Shown here: piece after piece, positions 1 through 6,877 of the stretch
How positions within the stretch are numbered: position 1 is the first letter of the stretch
How the letters are laid out: each line of letters begins with the position of its first letter
Assembly (NCBI GenBank): GCA_045589235.1
Contig: JAZNOR010000038.1
Location: 1 to 24,330 of the forward strand
Source: RGIG7332 sp045589235
Lineage (GTDB): Bacteria > Bacillota > Clostridia > Oscillospirales > JAAYXM01
Reading direction: 5' to 3'
Length of the DNA stretch: 24,330 nucleotides
Position numbers and translations under genes: made by a program
Notes under the pieces: model-generated
What the model saw: only the letters and a program-made list of their open reading frames with translations
The model's database searches: none
Told to the model about the DNA's origin: nothing

Positions 1-1671
1 CAAGAGGAAACTCACGACTCAACAAGCGCCGTTGCAATGTCAGCTGATGATGCAACAAGAATTTTTGCGCCAATCGGCTCAAACTGGTCTGAATATGAAT
101 TCTACTGCGATGTAGATGCTGTGCAGGACCGTTACAGAACTTTCCACATTCATCCGGGTGAGAGCAAAACATATTCAGCATCACGCGGTCGCTCAAGTGA
201 AGAGCAGGCTCCTTTCTTTAATATTTCAAAGCAGAACGCAGGCTACATTTTCGCAATCGGCTGGACAGGTCAGTGGAATGCTGAAATCTCACGCGGAAAT
301 GACGATATTACTTTTAAATCTAAAATTGAGGATACTTATTTCCGCCTTTATCCCGGCGAGAAAATCCGCACATCTTCAATTGTAGTTTTGCCGTATGCGT
401 GCGATATAATTGATGCTCACAACAAATGGCGTCGCCTTTTAAAGGAAGAATTTTCGCTTATCGGTCAGCCAGGCAGACCAAAATATGCGCCGCTCACCTG
501 GAATGTATGGGGCGGTTTACCGTCTGATAAGGTTATTGAGCGTGTAAATTATGCAAAAGAGAATAATCTTCCGTTTGATATGACCTGGATGGATGCCGCG
601 TGGTATGGAAAAGAAACCCGTCCGTCGCAAAACTCTTTCCAGAGTGACTGGATTGTTGCCCGTGGCGACTGGACTGTCAGCCCGCTTATTCACCCGAACG
701 GAATGGTTGATGTTGCCGAGGCAATTAAAGATGCAGGAATGGGCTTTTTGCTTTGGTTTGAGCTTGAACGCGCTAATCCAAATTCGCCGCTTGTTTCCGA
801 GCATCCCGAGTATTTCTTGTCAAGTAATCACCCGGGTGCAAACAAGCTCTTCAATTTAGGTAATGATGCAGCTTGGCAAGCATTCTATGACATTTTAGCC
901 GGTTATGTGAGAAAGTTTGATTTAAAATGCTATCGAATCGACTTTAACGATGGCCCACTTCCCTATTGGCGCGCAGAAGATGCTTGCGACCGAAAAGGAA
1001 TTACCGAAATTAAGTATATCACAGGCCTTTACAAGCTCTTTGATGCTCTGCTTTCCGAATTCCCTGATTTAATTATCGACAACTGCGCAAGTGGCGGTCG
1101 CCGTCTTGACATTGAGATGTTCAGACGAAGCGTTTCACTTTGGAGAAGCGACTATATGTGTACCGAAAATTATGATATTGAAGGTGTTCAGTGCCACGCG
1201 CTTTCTTATAATACTTGGATGCCGTATTCAGGCAACTGCCCGGGTGGAAAGTGGGATAAATACCGTTTAAGAAGCGCTTATGCTACCTCACTCACTATCA
1301 GTGCAACAACAAATCCACCTTGCGAGGACTTTAATGAGCTTATTGATGAATATTTAAAGGTTCGACCGTATTTTACCGAGGATTTCTATCCGCTATCCGA
1401 GGTTACTGCAAAGCAGGATACCTGGTGCGCATGGCAGTTTAACAGACCCGAAGAAAATGATGGAATTATCCAGATTTTCCGCCGCAGAAAGTCACCGTAT
1501 AAGTGCGCAAATTACACATTGCGCGGTTTAGATGAAAGTAAAACCTATCTCTTTACCGATGCCGACGGTGGTGAATTTACACTTTCAGGTAGAGAACTCA
1601 AAACAAATGGCTTTGAGATTGAAATTTTAGAAAAGGAAACAGCTAAACTTTATTTCTACAAGGCAATATAA
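1..1671 (+). CDS. GH36 family alpha-galactosidase, 5'-truncated by window edge
   Basis: The protein is predicted to hydrolyse terminal alpha-galactosides such as raffinose or melibiose. The reading frame is open from base 1, so the true start lies outside the window. The ATG at 37 is probably internal, because no ribosome binding site precedes it. About 556 residues are visible; family members are often 650-730, so part of the N-terminal beta domain is missing. The TIM-barrel hallmarks are present: the nucleophile motif YRIDFND, with its Asp codon at 940-942, then DNCASGGRRLD, and the acid/base motif WRSD, with its Asp codon at 1150-1152. A C-terminal beta domain follows. No signal peptide can be judged. 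A hydrolase gene follows after 12 bases with its own AAGGAG site, so the two are probably cotranscribed. Family assignment is confident; exact substrate is inferred. Confidence 0.9.
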   Translation, partial: QEETHDSTSAVAMSADDATRIFAPIGSNWSEYEFYCDVDAVQDRYRTFHIHPGESKTYSASRGRSSEEQAPFFNISKQNAGYIFAIGWTGQWNAEISRGNDDITFKSKIEDTYFRLYPGEKIRTSSIVVLPYACDIIDAHNKWRRLLKEEFSLIGQPGRPKYAPLTWNVWGGLPSDKVIERVNYAKENNLPFDMTWMDAAWYGKETRPSQNSFQSDWIVARGDWTVSPLIHPNGMVDVAEAIKDAGMGFLLWFELERANPNSPLVSEHPEYFLSSNHPGANKLFNLGNDAAWQAFYDILAGYVRKFDLKCYRIDFNDGPLPYWRAEDACDRKGITEIKYITGLYKLFDALLSEFPDLIIDNCASGGRRLDIEMFRRSVSLWRSDYMCTENYDIEGVQCHALSYNTWMPYSGNCPGGKWDKYRLRSAYATSLTISATTNPPCEDFNELIDEYLKVRPYFTEDFYPLSEVTAKQDTWCAWQFNRPEENDGIIQIFRRRKSPYKCANYTLRGLDESKTYLFTDADGGEFTLSGRELKTNGFEIEILEKETAKLYFYKAI

Positions 1672-1683
1672 GGAGCTTTCATT

Positions 1684-2421
1684 ATGAACCGTTTTATCTC
1701 ACAAGATAATCTTCATCATTTTTGCACTACAAATGAAAAGTGGCTTCAAGGTGATATTAAAAAACTTGTTATAGAGTTTCCCGGTCATGACGGAAATTCC
1801 TGCCTCGGTGGTAATTTAGAAACACCTTATAAAATTTCATACTTTGCCGAAACTTTGGGAGAAAACGGAATTCTTTCCGTCTTCGCTTTTCCCGGACCGT
1901 GGAGCTGGATGCGCCGGATTTCCTTTGATACAATAGAGCAGGTTATCGACTGCATTTTCGAAAAATATTCGCTTTCGCCAAATATACCAATTGTTTTAAT
2001 GGGTGGAAGTATGGGTGGTCACGGAGCTTTAATGTATTCACTTAAAACTTCGCGTAAAATTACCGCATGTGCAGTAAGCTGTCCTGCTTGTGATTTATAT
2101 GCTCTTTCTCAAGATAAAACTTATCCTTTCGTCTGCGCTTCCGTTTATCTGGCATTTGCAGATTGTGAGGGTGATTTTGAAACGGTTGTGAAGGCGCACT
2201 CCCCACTCTATAACGTTGCTGACCTTCCGCGCATTCCTTATTTTATGATTGTCTGCGATAGCGATGCCGTTATTCCATGCGATGTGCATGCACTGCCATT
2301 TTTAGAAAAAATGAAAGAAGCAGGGCATAATATCCGCACAATTACAGCCGAAGGAAAAGGACATTGCGAGCATCCTTTAGAAATAAAAAAAGCATTTTCA
2401 GATTTTATCATAAATGCATAA
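1684..2421 (+). CDS. alpha/beta hydrolase (esterase/prolyl-oligopeptidase-like)
   Basis: This is a 245-residue cytoplasmic alpha/beta-hydrolase-fold protein with no signal peptide. The nucleophile elbow is GGSMGG with Ser109. The likely acid is Asp194 in CDSDAVIP and the likely base His227 in GKGHCEHP, so the catalytic triad is complete and in the usual order. An AAGGAG site lies 8 bases before the ATG. It follows the alpha-galactosidase gene by 12 bases, and a strong hairpin terminator comes immediately after the stop, so it is the last gene of that unit. The context suggests it removes acyl groups from sugars or glycosides. That is inference only; peptidase or general esterase activity is equally possible. 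Confidence 0.8.
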   Translation: MNRFISQDNLHHFCTTNEKWLQGDIKKLVIEFPGHDGNSCLGGNLETPYKISYFAETLGENGILSVFAFPGPWSWMRRISFDTIEQVIDCIFEKYSLSPNIPIVLMGGSMGGHGALMYSLKTSRKITACAVSCPACDLYALSQDKTYPFVCASVYLAFADCEGDFETVVKAHSPLYNVADLPRIPYFMIVCDSDAVIPCDVHALPFLEKMKEAGHNIRTITAEGKGHCEHPLEIKKAFSDFIINA

Positions 2422-2422
2422 C

Positions 2423-2453
2423 AAAAAACGAGGTGAAATTCACCTCGTTTTTT
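2423..2453. terminator. bidirectional intrinsic terminator
   Basis: A perfect inverted repeat with 10-bp arms (2428-2437 and 2439-2448) is flanked by five A on the left and five T on the right. It can therefore end transcription from both sides, serving the alpha/beta hydrolase gene on the plus strand and the guanylate kinase-like gene on the minus strand. The two convergent stop codons are only 33 bases apart. Confidence 0.9.
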
Positions 2454-2454
2454 A

Positions 2455-2997
2455 TTATAGCGCATTATGCTTTTTCATTATGTCGTAAATTTTTTCTAAC
2501 GTGTCTTCAATCTTATCATTAACTAACACATAATTATAATGCACAGACATCTCTTCTTCATATTCATATCTCTTAAGGCGCAAATCAATTTGAGTTTCGC
2601 CGCGACCTAAAAGCCTTTCGCGAAGCTGTTCCTTTGAAACAGGCTTTAAGTAGATTGAAACGACGTCGGGCAGTAATTTCATTAAATTTATCGTTCCCTC
2701 AACGTCGATATCCTTAATGAGTGTCTTGCCAAGAGCTTCCTTTTCCTCTAAAATCTTGCGGTTAGTGCCGTAGTAATTGCCGTGCACCTCGGCGTATTCC
2801 ACCATTTCACCGCGCTCTATCATACCTTCAAATTCAGGCTTTGTAACGAATATGTACGGTTTACCCTGACTCTCACCCTCGCGCATTTCACGAGTGGTTA
2901 CAGTTGTCATAAGCTCTAAGTTTTCGCATTCCTCAAGCATACGGTTAATAATTGTATTCTTCCCGACGCCGGAGCTTCCCGATAAAATAATAAGCAT
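2455..2997 (-). CDS. guanylate kinase-like protein (divergent paralogue?)
   Basis: The family phosphorylates GMP to GDP with ATP. The P-loop is GSSGVGKNT (residues 7-15). TTREMREGE (34-42) matches the GMP-binding segment, EYAEVHGNYYGT (67-78) matches the conserved EYAEVxGNYYGT block, and DIDVEGT matches the DIDVQG strand. At 180 residues it is shorter than usual (about 200-210); the lid after GRG is shortened, and the P-loop has Asn where Gly or Ser is normal. It is the last gene of a yitT-HAD-kinase run. Its SD is an odd run of five G, 8 bases before ATG. The housekeeping gmk of Firmicutes usually sits near rpoZ, so this may be a second copy. Nucleotide kinase identity is likely; GMP specificity is less certain. 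Confidence 0.8.
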   Translation of the reverse strand: MLIILSGSSGVGKNTIINRMLEECENLELMTTVTTREMREGESQGKPYIFVTKPEFEGMIERGEMVEYAEVHGNYYGTNRKILEEKEALGKTLIKDIDVEGTINLMKLLPDVVSIYLKPVSKEQLRERLLGRGETQIDLRLKRYEYEEEMSVHYNYVLVNDKIEDTLEKIYDIMKKHNAL

Positions 2998-3015
2998 AAT
3001 TTAAACCCCCACAGT

Positions 3016-3666
3016 TTAGAAAAGTTTTTTATAATCTTCCATATTAAATGTTTCAATAATCACATCAGCCTCAGACTGATCAAAATGATGGATATTCGCG
3101 CCGTTAAATGCAATGCATCTCATTCCCGCGCGACCTGCTGCACGAATTCCTGCCGCTGAATCCTCAACAACTGTGCAATTTTGAGGTTCAACGCCCATTC
3201 TTTCAGCCGCAAGCAAGAAAATTTCAGGGTCAGGCTTTGATTTAGTTATCATATCGCCGCAGATGACCGCATCCATAAGCTTGTCAAGGCCGAAGCGCTC
3301 AACGATATGCATAACCATTTTTCTGGTCGAGCTTGACGCAATAGCAAGCTTATAGCCGTCTTTTTTTAATGTTGGAAGCCATTCATCTAAACCGTCAACA
3401 AGCGTAAGTGTCGGATCGAGTGCAATTGCATCATATAGCGACTGCGCATAAATTTCGGTAAGTTCATCCCAAGTTTTATCTACTTCTGGATGATGATCCA
3501 AAATATTTCTTGCACCCGAGCGCGGAGTAACGCCGAGAAGATATTTAGAATCCGCCTCGGTAAATTCATCAATTCCAAGCTCTTTAAACATCTTAGCGTC
3601 TGATGCTTTATATCGCGTTTCGCTGTCAATCAGCACACCGTCCATATCCCAAATAACTGCCTTCAT
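3016..3666 (-). CDS. HAD-superfamily phosphatase/phosphomutase, beta-phosphoglucomutase-like
   Basis: This is a 216-residue HAD hydrolase of subfamily IA. Motif I is DMDG with nucleophile Asp7 and acid/base Asp9. Motif II is the SSST segment around Ser111. Motif III is the Lys in TKSKPDP (about residue 144). Motif IV is VEDSAAG (Glu168/Asp169). A helical cap domain occupies roughly residues 15-90, as in beta-phosphoglucomutase and small sugar-phosphate phosphatases. Motifs alone cannot separate mutase from phosphatase. The start is well supported by AGGAG, which overlaps the stop codon of the upstream yitT gene, so the two are translationally close. Confidence 0.85.
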   Translation of the reverse strand: MKAVIWDMDGVLIDSETRYKASDAKMFKELGIDEFTEADSKYLLGVTPRSGARNILDHHPEVDKTWDELTEIYAQSLYDAIALDPTLTLVDGLDEWLPTLKKDGYKLAIASSSTRKMVMHIVERFGLDKLMDAVICGDMITKSKPDPEIFLLAAERMGVEPQNCTVVEDSAAGIRAAGRAGMRCIAFNGANIHHFDQSEADVIIETFNMEDYKKLF

Positions 3667-3675
3667 AAACTTCTC

Positions 3676-4515
3676 CTATCTGTAAACTCTGAAACCGTTA
3701 CCCATAATCTGCTGAGATTCTGAATAAACCACAAATGCATTATGGTCAAGTTCTAGAACCTTGCGCTCAAATTCGGGAATTTCGTTTTCCTTGAGTGCAC
3801 ATAATAAAACTGCGCGCTCGTCCATAGTATATGCGCCAACCGCATTAATAATCGTGACACCACGCGGAGATGATGAAACTAAGAATTTTGCGATTTTTTC
3901 GCCGCGGGATGTAACAACAAAAGCGATTTTGGAAATATTGAGTTTCTTAATAAACCAATCAATTGCAAAAGTAGAGACAGCAAGGCTTAGTATACCCCAG
4001 AGTGTGAGCTCCACTTCGCCAAATGCAACAAGTGATGCCGCAACAACAGTAAGGTCGATAATAAGAAGTGTTCCACCAATTTTAAGATGCGGAAAAGCGC
4101 ACTGCAAAAGTCTTCCCAAAATATCAGTGCCGCCAGTGGATGCGCCCTGAGAGAGTACGATTGCTATGCCAAGACCGTAAAGAATTGCGCCAAAAAGTGC
4201 CGCTAAAAACGTATTATCTGTAACCGGCGGTACATAGGAGAACACCCATATCATAAGAGAGAGTGCACCAGCACCATAAATTGTTTTGAAGACAAAATCC
4301 TTGCCGATGAATTTAAGTGCAACGATAAGCAGAATGACATTTATAACCGCAAATGAAAGACCGGTTGGAATTTTAAACATATGGAATAAAATAGTAGCAA
4401 CACCGGAAACACCGCCGTTTACGATTTTATTCGGAGTGTAAAATGCACTGACTGCAAAAGCCGTTAGCATAACACCAAAAAAGATGAGAACATTCTGTTT
4501 TATTTTTTCTTTCAT
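3676..4515 (-). CDS. YitT family membrane protein (DUF161 + DUF2179)
   Basis: This is an integral membrane protein of unknown transport function. About five to six hydrophobic helices fill residues 8-205, including the family signature VNGGVSGVATILFH (about 32-45) and GASTGGTDILGR. A soluble C-terminal DUF2179 domain follows (about 215-275, with SSPRGVTIINAVGAYT). I place the start at the ATG at 4515: GGGAG lies 6 bases ahead, and the five in-frame codons upstream run through that site. This gives 279 residues, normal for the family. It heads a three-gene minus-strand run. The nearest promoter upstream is that of tRNA-Leu, separated by a hairpin at 4547-4577. Confidence 0.9.
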   Translation of the reverse strand: MKEKIKQNVLIFFGVMLTAFAVSAFYTPNKIVNGGVSGVATILFHMFKIPTGLSFAVINVILLIVALKFIGKDFVFKTIYGAGALSLMIWVFSYVPPVTDNTFLAALFGAILYGLGIAIVLSQGASTGGTDILGRLLQCAFPHLKIGGTLLIIDLTVVAASLVAFGEVELTLWGILSLAVSTFAIDWFIKKLNISKIAFVVTSRGEKIAKFLVSSSPRGVTIINAVGAYTMDERAVLLCALKENEIPEFERKVLELDHNAFVVYSESQQIMGNGFRVYR

Positions 4516-4546
4516 AATTATCTCCCACAAAGTTTTTAATAATCAC

Positions 4547-4577
4547 AAAGAGCACATTGCAAAGCAATGTGCTCTTT
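4547..4577 (-). terminator. hairpin downstream of tRNA-Leu, terminator-like
   Basis: A perfect 14-bp stem (4547-4560 with 4564-4577) has a three-base AAA loop. It lies directly after the tRNA on the minus strand and before yitT. On the minus strand the 3' arm ends in TTT and is followed by a mixed GTGATTATT stretch rather than a clean T tract, so termination may be partial. Read-through would let the strong tRNA promoter also supply yitT. Confidence 0.65.
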
Positions 4578-4580
4578 AAG

Positions 4581-4665
4581 TGGTGCGAGTGACGAGACTT
4601 GAACTCGTACGCCATAAGACACACGCCCCTCAAACGTGCCTGTCTGCCGATTCCAGCACACTCGC
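4581..4665 (-). tRNA. tRNA-Leu, anticodon GAG
   Basis: The gene is 85 nt including an encoded CCA (the minus-strand 3' end at 4581-4583). The acceptor stem GCGAGTG/CACTCGC is perfect and the discriminator base is A. The anticodon loop TTGAGGG carries GAG (complement of 4629-4631) on a stem CACGT/GCGTG with one G-U pair. A long variable arm, typical of class II tRNAs, precedes a T arm ACGAG-TTCAAGT-CTCGT. These features match bacterial tRNA-Leu(GAG), which reads CUC/CUU codons. Confidence 0.95.
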
Positions 4666-4695
4666 ATATTGTCCGCTGTCGTAACAGCAATATAT

Positions 4696-4724
4696 ATTAT
4701 ATTGATTTTTCACAGCTTTGTCAA
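4696..4724 (-). promoter_or_regulatory. sigma-A promoter of tRNA-Leu
   Basis: On the minus strand TTGACA (4719-4724) and TATAAT (4696-4701) are both perfect consensus hexamers with the ideal 17-bp spacer. Transcription would start near 4689, giving a leader of about 24 nt before the mature tRNA 5' end at 4665. The leader contains a small hairpin (GCTGT/ACAGC, 4675-4688). Confidence 0.85.
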
Positions 4725-4819
4725 GGCTTATTTTAAAAATAATTGAAAAATTTTCATCTTATATTTTTATCGCATAAGCAAACAATAATAACGAACTTAA
4801 AAAGGAGGTGAAAGTGATT

Positions 4820-5002
4820 ATGGCAATCGTTCCTTCAGCTAAAGAAGCAATGAACAGATTCAAGATGGAAGCTGCAAACGAAGTTGGCGTTAACTTAAAG
4901 CAGGGTTACAACGGTGATTTAACTTCACGCCAGGCAGGTTCTATCGGCGGTCAGATGGTTAAGAAGATGATTATGGCTTACGAACAGAATTTAAGCAAGT
5001 AA
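4820..5002 (+). CDS. alpha/beta-type small acid-soluble spore protein
   Basis: This protein coats and protects DNA in dormant endospores and is degraded at germination. The 60-residue product carries the family core: NEVGVNLKQGYNGDLTSRQ (about 20-38) and GSIGGQMVKKMI (40-51). The segment around EAANEVGV corresponds to the GPR protease cleavage region. I choose the ATG at 4820 because AAGGAGGTG ends 9 bases before it; the in-frame GTG at 4808 lies inside that site and cannot be the start. It is a single-gene unit closed by a terminator. In the family, expression is by sigma-G in the forespore; no convincing sigma-G promoter could be picked here. Confidence 0.95.
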   Translation: MAIVPSAKEAMNRFKMEAANEVGVNLKQGYNGDLTSRQAGSIGGQMVKKMIMAYEQNLSK

Positions 5003-5011
5003 TTATAGATT

Positions 5012-5049
5012 AGTAAAAAGACTTGTTAAAATTAACAAGTCTTTTTACT
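5012..5049 (+). terminator. intrinsic terminator after the spore protein gene
   Basis: Perfect 18-bp inverted-repeat arms (5012-5029 and 5032-5049) surround a two-base centre. The outer part of the stem is A-rich on the left and T-rich on the right (CTTTTT), giving a classical hairpin plus U-run. It lies 10 bases after the spore protein stop codon. Confidence 0.9.
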
Positions 5050-5058
5050 TGCAATTTT

Positions 5059-5086
5059 TTGAATTTTGATATATAATAAATATAAT
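5059..5086 (+). promoter_or_regulatory. putative sigma-A promoter of the DUF2798 gene
   Basis: TTGAAT (5059-5064) and TATAAT (5081-5086) are separated by 16 bp, predicting a start near 5093. A second TATAAT at 5100-5105 lacks a good -35, so the exact start is uncertain. The region is very AT-rich, so chance matches are possible. Confidence 0.45.
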
Positions 5087-5109
5087 AAAATATTGCGCGT
5101 ATAATTGTT

Positions 5110-5141
5110 CAGCGTAAGAGAAATCTTGCGCTGTTTTTTTT
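5110..5141 (+). promoter_or_regulatory. leader terminator/attenuator candidate upstream of DUF2798 gene
   Basis: A 10-bp stem (5110-5119 with 5124-5133, one G-U) closes a GAAA tetraloop and is followed by eight T. By structure it is a strong intrinsic terminator, yet it lies 33 bases before the ATG at 5175. That leaves no room for a promoter between them. It is thus likely inside the 5' leader and could act as an attenuator. Its 3' arm CTTGCG (5125-5130) can alternatively pair with CGCAAG at 5149-5154. Confidence 0.6.
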
Positions 5142-5174
5142 ATCGTTTCGCAAGGAAAGAAAGAGGTTTTTATT

Positions 5175-5666
5175 ATGGAATTCTATCAAAATCTGCCGCG
5201 CAACAAAAAGGAGTTTTGCTTATTTCTCGCTGTAATTTCAATAATTTCGGTAAATATCATCGCTCCGCTTATCACCTGTTTTGAGGTTGGCTTCTCACTT
5301 GTTACCTGGGGAAACGTGCTCCGCATTCTGCCGTTTATATGGCTGTGCGTTGTTTCCGTTGTTTTGATTACATATCAACCTGCCGAGTGGCTCACCAATA
5401 AAATTTCTCCTGAAGGTGATAGTTGCTCCGCGCACATCACAATCAATATTCTCTGCAGTGTTTTAATTATGTCTCCTATTCTAACCGTCGTATGTACCTG
5501 GATTGGAACACGCAGCATATCTTTAGAACCAATCGCCCACTTCTTCTACAAGTGGCCGAGAAACTTCGCCGTTTCTTTTGGAATTGAAGCACTCATCGCT
5601 CAGCCGATTGCACGAGCTGTAATGCGCGCTTTCCACAAGAGAATCGACAGTAAATCAAGGGTTTAA
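5175..5666 (+). CDS. DUF2798 family membrane protein
   Basis: This is a 163-residue integral membrane protein of unknown function. Four hydrophobic segments lie at about residues 14-34, 50-67, 88-110 and 129-151. The last carries the DUF2798 motif WPRNFAVSFGIEALIAQPIA, which is recognisable from Firmicutes proteins of this family. The GAGG at 5163-5166 with 8-base spacing supports the ATG. The stop codon region overlaps the convergent yqxD gene by 12 bases, and the likely terminator lies inside that neighbour. The upstream leader contains a terminator-like hairpin, so expression may be controlled by attenuation. Confidence 0.75.
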   Translation: MEFYQNLPRNKKEFCLFLAVISIISVNIIAPLITCFEVGFSLVTWGNVLRILPFIWLCVVSVVLITYQPAEWLTNKISPEGDSCSAHITINILCSVLIMSPILTVVCTWIGTRSISLEPIAHFFYKWPRNFAVSFGIEALIAQPIARAVMRAFHKRIDSKSRV

Positions 5667-6086
5667 TAAATTTACAAGTGCCTTGCAAAACGCCTCGTTT
5701 TGCGAGGCAGTTCTTTTTTTGCCTCCGTGAAGTCTGCCGCCGGTGCGGCGTATTTTCTGCGCGGTATAGCGAGAAAGCAACAGCGCTTCTATATTGTCAT
5801 TTGTATATTCCATTCCGTCTTGATGTAAAACTCTTGCCCCGCGAGATAAGCTCATAGCCGCAAGACCGTAATCCTGTGTTATCACGATATCGCCCTTTCG
5901 AATATAATTTGCAAGCGCGAAATCAACACTGTCTGCTCCCTTTGAAACGGTTATCGTTTTGGCTCCAACTCTCTCCATCTGATGTGAAGTGTCACAGAAA
6001 AGTATACATTCTATTTTATTTTCAATTGCAATTTTTACCGCCTCGTTTACAACCGGGCAGGCATCTGCATCAATTAAAATTCGCAT
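5655..6086 (-). CDS. yqxD: YaiI/YqxD family protein (DUF188, PIN-like fold)
   Basis: This is a 143-residue protein of the YaiI/YqxD family, proposed from fold comparison to be NYN/PIN-related nucleases. No reaction is established. The N-terminal signature RILIDADACPVV supplies Asp6 and Asp8. SKGADSVDFALANYIRKGDIVITQDYGLA supplies further conserved Asp residues, and TGGRLHGGKKR lies near the C-terminus. Length is normal. The ATG at 6086 is preferred over upstream in-frame codons, because GGTGAT lies just ahead of it and is overlapped by those codons. The 3' end overlaps the convergent DUF2798 gene by 12 bases and contains that gene's candidate terminator in its coding sequence. Confidence 0.9.
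   Translation of the reverse strand: MRILIDADACPVVNEAVKIAIENKIECILFCDTSHQMERVGAKTITVSKGADSVDFALANYIRKGDIVITQDYGLAAMSLSRGARVLHQDGMEYTNDNIEALLLSRYTAQKIRRTGGRLHGGKKRTASQNEAFCKALVNLLNP
5692..5719 (+). terminator. intrinsic terminator for DUF2798 gene, inside yqxD coding sequence
   Basis: GCCTCG (5692-5697) and CGAGGC (5703-5708) form a GC-rich 6-bp stem with a five-base loop. A short AGTTC spacer and seven T (5713-5719) follow on the plus strand. It lies 26 bases after the DUF2798 stop codon but within the C-terminal codons of the opposing yqxD gene, so one stretch serves as protein code and as terminator. Confidence 0.65.
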
Positions 6087-6132
6087 AATTATCACCAATT
6101 ATATTTTATACTTAATCGCGCAAAATAGCAAT

Positions 6133-6163
6133 AAAAAAAGAAGTGTCTTAAGACACTTCTTTT
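6133..6163 (-). terminator. intrinsic terminator after spoVT
   Basis: A perfect 28-bp palindrome (6136-6163, 14-bp arms) overlaps the first bases of the spoVT stop codon. On the minus strand it is followed by a run of seven T (complement of 6133-6139). It separates spoVT from yqxD. Confidence 0.85.
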
Positions 6164-6704
6164 AGCTTTCCATTTGTTTTCCCAAAAATCCCGAAATTGT
6201 CTGCACAAGCTTGTTTTCTGCATCGCCCATAACCGTTTCGTCGTTGTTTGACAAAAATAAAACACAGCCAGAAACATCACCTTCAGACAAAATTGGCGAT
6301 GCAAGTTCTACAAAATAACTTCCGTTATCATCAGTTGCCGGAATTTTACTGTCATTCTCGCCTCGATGATACAATTTTCGCGACTCTAAAATATGCTCAA
6401 GCTCGTCACTTATTCTCTTTTCAACAAGATCCCTGCGCGCAACTCCCGAGGTTGCAATAATCGTGTCACGGTCACAAATTGCAGCGGTATGCCCTGTAGT
6501 TTTCCCCATAGTGTCGCAAATTTGCACCGCAAATTCAGAAAGCTCTCCCATCGGTGAGTATTTTTTAAATATTACCTCACCGTCTTTTGCCGTGTAAATC
6601 TCAAGTGGATCGCCCTCCTTGATGTGGAGTGTGCGACGTATTTCCTTTGGTATAACAACACGACCGAGGTCGTCTATTCTTCTCACAATACCTGTTGCTT
6701 TCAT
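6162..6704 (-). CDS. spoVT: stage V sporulation protein T, AbrB-type regulator
   Basis: SpoVT is a forespore transcription factor that tunes sigma-G-dependent genes and affects spore coat and germination. The 180-residue length is normal. Residues 1-50 are an AbrB/SpoVT swapped-hairpin DNA-binding domain (MKATGIVRRIDDLGRVVIPK, then EIRRTLHIKEGDPLEIY). Residues about 55-178 are the GAF-like sensor domain, including TTGHTAAICDRDTIIATSG and FLSNND. The start is fixed by the invariant MKATGIVRRIDDLGR N-terminus, with AAAGGTAAGG upstream. The leader contains a long imperfect hairpin and, further up, a sigma-G-like promoter. No tightly linked partner gene is seen. Confidence 0.95.
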   Translation of the reverse strand: MKATGIVRRIDDLGRVVIPKEIRRTLHIKEGDPLEIYTAKDGEVIFKKYSPMGELSEFAVQICDTMGKTTGHTAAICDRDTIIATSGVARRDLVEKRISDELEHILESRKLYHRGENDSKIPATDDNGSYFVELASPILSEGDVSGCVLFLSNNDETVMGDAENKLVQTISGFLGKQMES

Positions 6705-6733
6705 ATATAAGAACCTTACCTTTCAACAAAATC

Positions 6734-6791
6734 GGAGATTTTGGAAAGGTGCCGAGAAACTTATTGCTCGGTACCTTTGTAATAAATCTCC
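6734..6791 (-). other. structured element in spoVT leader
   Basis: Two nested stems make one 58-base structure. An outer 8-bp stem joins 6734-6741 to 6784-6791. An inner 12-bp stem joins 6745-6756 to 6767-6778 around a ten-base loop, with an asymmetric internal bulge between them. It begins 30 bases before the spoVT start codon and would be in its leader. The inner stem has one G-U on the plus strand but an A-C mismatch on the minus strand, so the active strand is uncertain. Function unknown. Confidence 0.5.
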
Positions 6792-6812
6792 TTTAATTTC
6801 AAATTACGATGT

Positions 6813-6841
6813 TAGTATCTGTAAATTAAGGTGATTTATAC
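6813..6841 (-). promoter_or_regulatory. putative sigma-G/F-type promoter of spoVT
   Basis: On the minus strand GTATA (6837-6841) and GATACTA (6813-6819) are 17 bases apart. This resembles the forespore pattern GHATR with a CATNMTA-like -10. Transcription would begin near 6806, about 100 nt before the spoVT start. In Bacillus subtilis spoVT is sigma-G dependent, which makes the match plausible, but it is based on short degenerate motifs. Confidence 0.35.
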
Positions 6842-6850
6842 TTTGTTTTA

Positions 6851-6859
6851 TGGTATAAT
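6851..6859 (+). promoter_or_regulatory. extended -10 promoter of aldose epimerase gene
   Basis: TGG followed by TATAAT (6854-6859) is a perfect extended -10. No good -35 is seen near 6831. The predicted start near 6866 leaves only about 12 nt before the ATG at 6878, so the GGTGG site would sit at the very 5' end of the message. Confidence 0.5.
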
Positions 6860-6877
6860 AAATTCGGTGGTGAAAGT

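Noticed and set aside
37..39. ATG as the start of the alpha-galactosidase
   Set aside because: The frame is open to base 1, no ribosome binding site precedes the ATG, and family length requires more N-terminal sequence.
4741..4819. Sigma-G promoter for the spore protein gene (GCATA near 4771)
   Set aside because: A GCATA is visible, but no acceptable -10 lies at the right distance before the ribosome binding site.
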